Assembly (NCBI GenBank): GCA_027298165.1
Contig: JAPUGN010000186.1
Span: 1 to 8,153 of the forward strand
Source: Nitrospinota bacterium
GTDB lineage: Bacteria; Nitrospinota; Nitrospinia; Nitrospinales; Nitrospinaceae
DNA length: 8,153 nt
Reading direction: 5' to 3'
Part shown: in pieces, positions 6,927 to 8,153 of the stretch
How positions within the stretch are numbered: the first letter of the stretch is position 1
How the letters are laid out: every line of letters starts with the position of its first letter
Position numbers and translations under genes: made by a program
The notes under the pieces: model-generated
Told to the model about the DNA's origin: nothing
Seen by the model: only the letters and a program-made list of their open reading frames with translations
Database searches by the model: none

Positions 6927-8153
6927 ATGGCAATGGAGATGAAATTAATTTTCAAGCAGGAGATGCGGATGGTGCCGACACCCATGCTCCAGCAGGCCAT
7001 CAAGCTTCTCCAGCTATCCCGCATGTAGTTGACCCAGGCGGTCCACCAGGAAATGGTCGAAAATCCCCTCTTGGAGGAACTCCTCGAAGAAGAAGACGAG
7101 GAATTGGAACAAAAAGAGGGGGAGGAAAACCCGGCCGACCCCTCCCTCGACTCCATCGGCCAGACCCAGGAAGAACCCCCATCTGAAAAAGAGAGCGATC
7201 CACTTGAATATGAACAGGATTGGGAAAATTACATCCAAGACAACCTGTCGCAAGGCAGTTCCGCCGACAACTACACCGAGCGGCCATCCATCGAAGCGAC
7301 CTACAAGAGAGAGCCTTCGCTGGCCGATCACCTGTTCTGGCAGTTGAACCTTTCGGTTGATTCGGATTTGGATAAATTTATCGGTTCCGCCATCATCGGC
7401 AATATCCAAAACGACGGTTACTGCATCGCTGAGTTGGGAGAAATCGCCGAGATCAGCAAGGCGTCCGAGGAGGATGTGTTGCGGGTTCTGCGCGTCATTC
7501 AGACCTTCGAGCCCACTGGGGTTGGGGCGCGAACGCTCCAGGAATGCCTCCTCGTCCAGGCCCAAGCATTGCCGAAACGTTTACCGCTGGTGGAAAACCT
7601 AATCGAAAATTACCTCGAGCGCCTGAGCGAGCGGTATTATCAAAAAATCGCTTCCGAACTCAAAACCAAAGTGGAAGAAATCATCGAAGCGGTCAAGGTC
7701 ATCAAAACCTTCGATCCCAAGCCGGGGCTTCAATTCAGTTCCGAGGGATTTGACTATGTCATTCCCGATCTGGTCGTAGTGAAAAACGGAGAAGGATATG
7801 ATGTCCTGCTCAATGACGACGGCCTTCCCAATATCAAGATCAGTCCCTACTACCAGCACCTGTTAAAAAATACGTCTGAACCCAAGACCAAGGAATACCT
7901 CAAGAAAAAATATCAAGCGGCGGAATTTCTGATCAAAAGTATCGATAAGAGAAGACAAACCATTTACAAGGTGGGCAACAGCATTGTCAAACTGCAGACC
8001 GAGTTTCTGGAACATGGGGTGTCGCATCTCAAACCCATGGTTCTGAAGGATGTCGCCCGGGATATCGAAATGCACGAATCCACCGTCAGCCGGATCACCA
8101 CCAACAAATATATCGATACCCCCCAGGGCATTTTTGAGCTGAAGTTCTTTTTC
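6927..8153 (+). CDS. rpoN: RNA polymerase sigma-54 factor RpoN, with an in-frame TAG at codon 34; 3' end outside the window
   Basis: Sigma-54 directs RNA polymerase to -24/-12 promoters and needs an AAA+ activator. The ATG at 6927 has GGAG (6916-6919) 7 bases upstream, 28 bases after lptB. From here 409 codons reach the window edge in one frame, broken only by TAG at 7026-7028. Region I reads TPMLQQAIKLLQLSRM, then the stop, then LTQAVHQEMVENPLLEE. An acidic Region II follows (about 50-95), rich in Glu and Asp. The core-binding part includes EPSLADHLFWQLNL, FEPTGVGARTLQECL and FDPKPG. The DNA-binding part has FLIKSIDKRRQTIYKVG, LKPMVLKDVARDI and HESTVSR (383-389), then NKYIDTPQGIFELKFFF at the edge. 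The C-terminal RpoN box should lie about 70-80 residues further on. Because both sides of the TAG are well conserved, this does not look like an old pseudogene. Confidence 0.93.
7026..7028 (+). other. In-frame amber codon inside rpoN Region I
   Basis: TAG is codon 34 in the frame that begins at 6927. By alignment to the remembered E. coli sequence (LQLSTLELQQ) it takes the place of the conserved Glu, which GAG would encode with a single G-to-T change. No frame change occurs here: the family match continues in the same frame on both sides. Possible restarts are TTG at 7029, directly after the stop, and ATG at 7053, neither with a well-spaced ribosome-binding site. Confidence 0.95.

Noticed and set aside
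6914..7186. A 90-codon plus-strand frame starting at TTG 6914 over the rpoN start.
   Set aside because: Its Pro/Gly/Arg-rich product resembles nothing, while the neighbouring frame from 6927 carries clear sigma-54 motifs on both sides of the TAG.
7014..7565. Open 183-codon frame on the minus strand inside rpoN.
   Set aside because: It is antisense to conserved sigma-54 sequence; its Phe/Leu-rich segments are the complement of the Glu-rich acidic region.

Overview
The window holds eight protein-coding genes, all on the + strand and closely packed. The largest gap is 124 bases (2896-3019), so no stretch over 300 bases lacks a gene. LPS-transport genes (lptC, lptA, lptB) show a Gram-negative bacterium with an LPS-type outer membrane. 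GC content is moderate to fairly high, and TTG starts are common. The order lptC-lptA-lptB-rpoN is a standard proteobacterial arrangement, also seen in delta-proteobacteria-like phyla. A deltaproteobacterial or Nitrospinota-like source is my guess from overall flavour; no marker here proves it.

Left part (1-2895): the 3' nine-tenths or so of a glycogen/maltodextrin phosphorylase gene, entering from the left edge. After 34 bases comes a 223-residue cytosolic protein that I do not recognise. It may be co-transcribed with the phosphorylase.

Right part (3020-8153): a compact run of six genes. A bifunctional NAD(P)H-hydrate epimerase/dehydratase overlaps the start of tsaE (tRNA t6A biosynthesis ATPase) by 3 bases. 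Then follow lptC (short inner-membrane anchor), lptA (periplasmic LPS bridge), lptB (ABC ATPase of the LPS exporter) and rpoN (sigma-54), which runs off the right edge. A candidate extended -10 promoter lies ahead of the first gene, and a weaker candidate lies in the 62-base gap before lptC. The genes combine nucleotide repair, tRNA modification, LPS export and a sigma factor. This looks like a housekeeping operon, not an accessory or defence island.

The one striking feature is in rpoN. Its reading frame is intact and well conserved from 6927 to the window edge except for a single in-frame TAG at codon 34. That codon lies in Region I, where sigma-54 proteins normally carry a conserved Glu. 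It is one base change from GAG. It could be a sequence error, a real nonsense mutation, or a recoded or restart site. No mobile elements, CRISPR arrays, tRNA or rRNA genes were seen.
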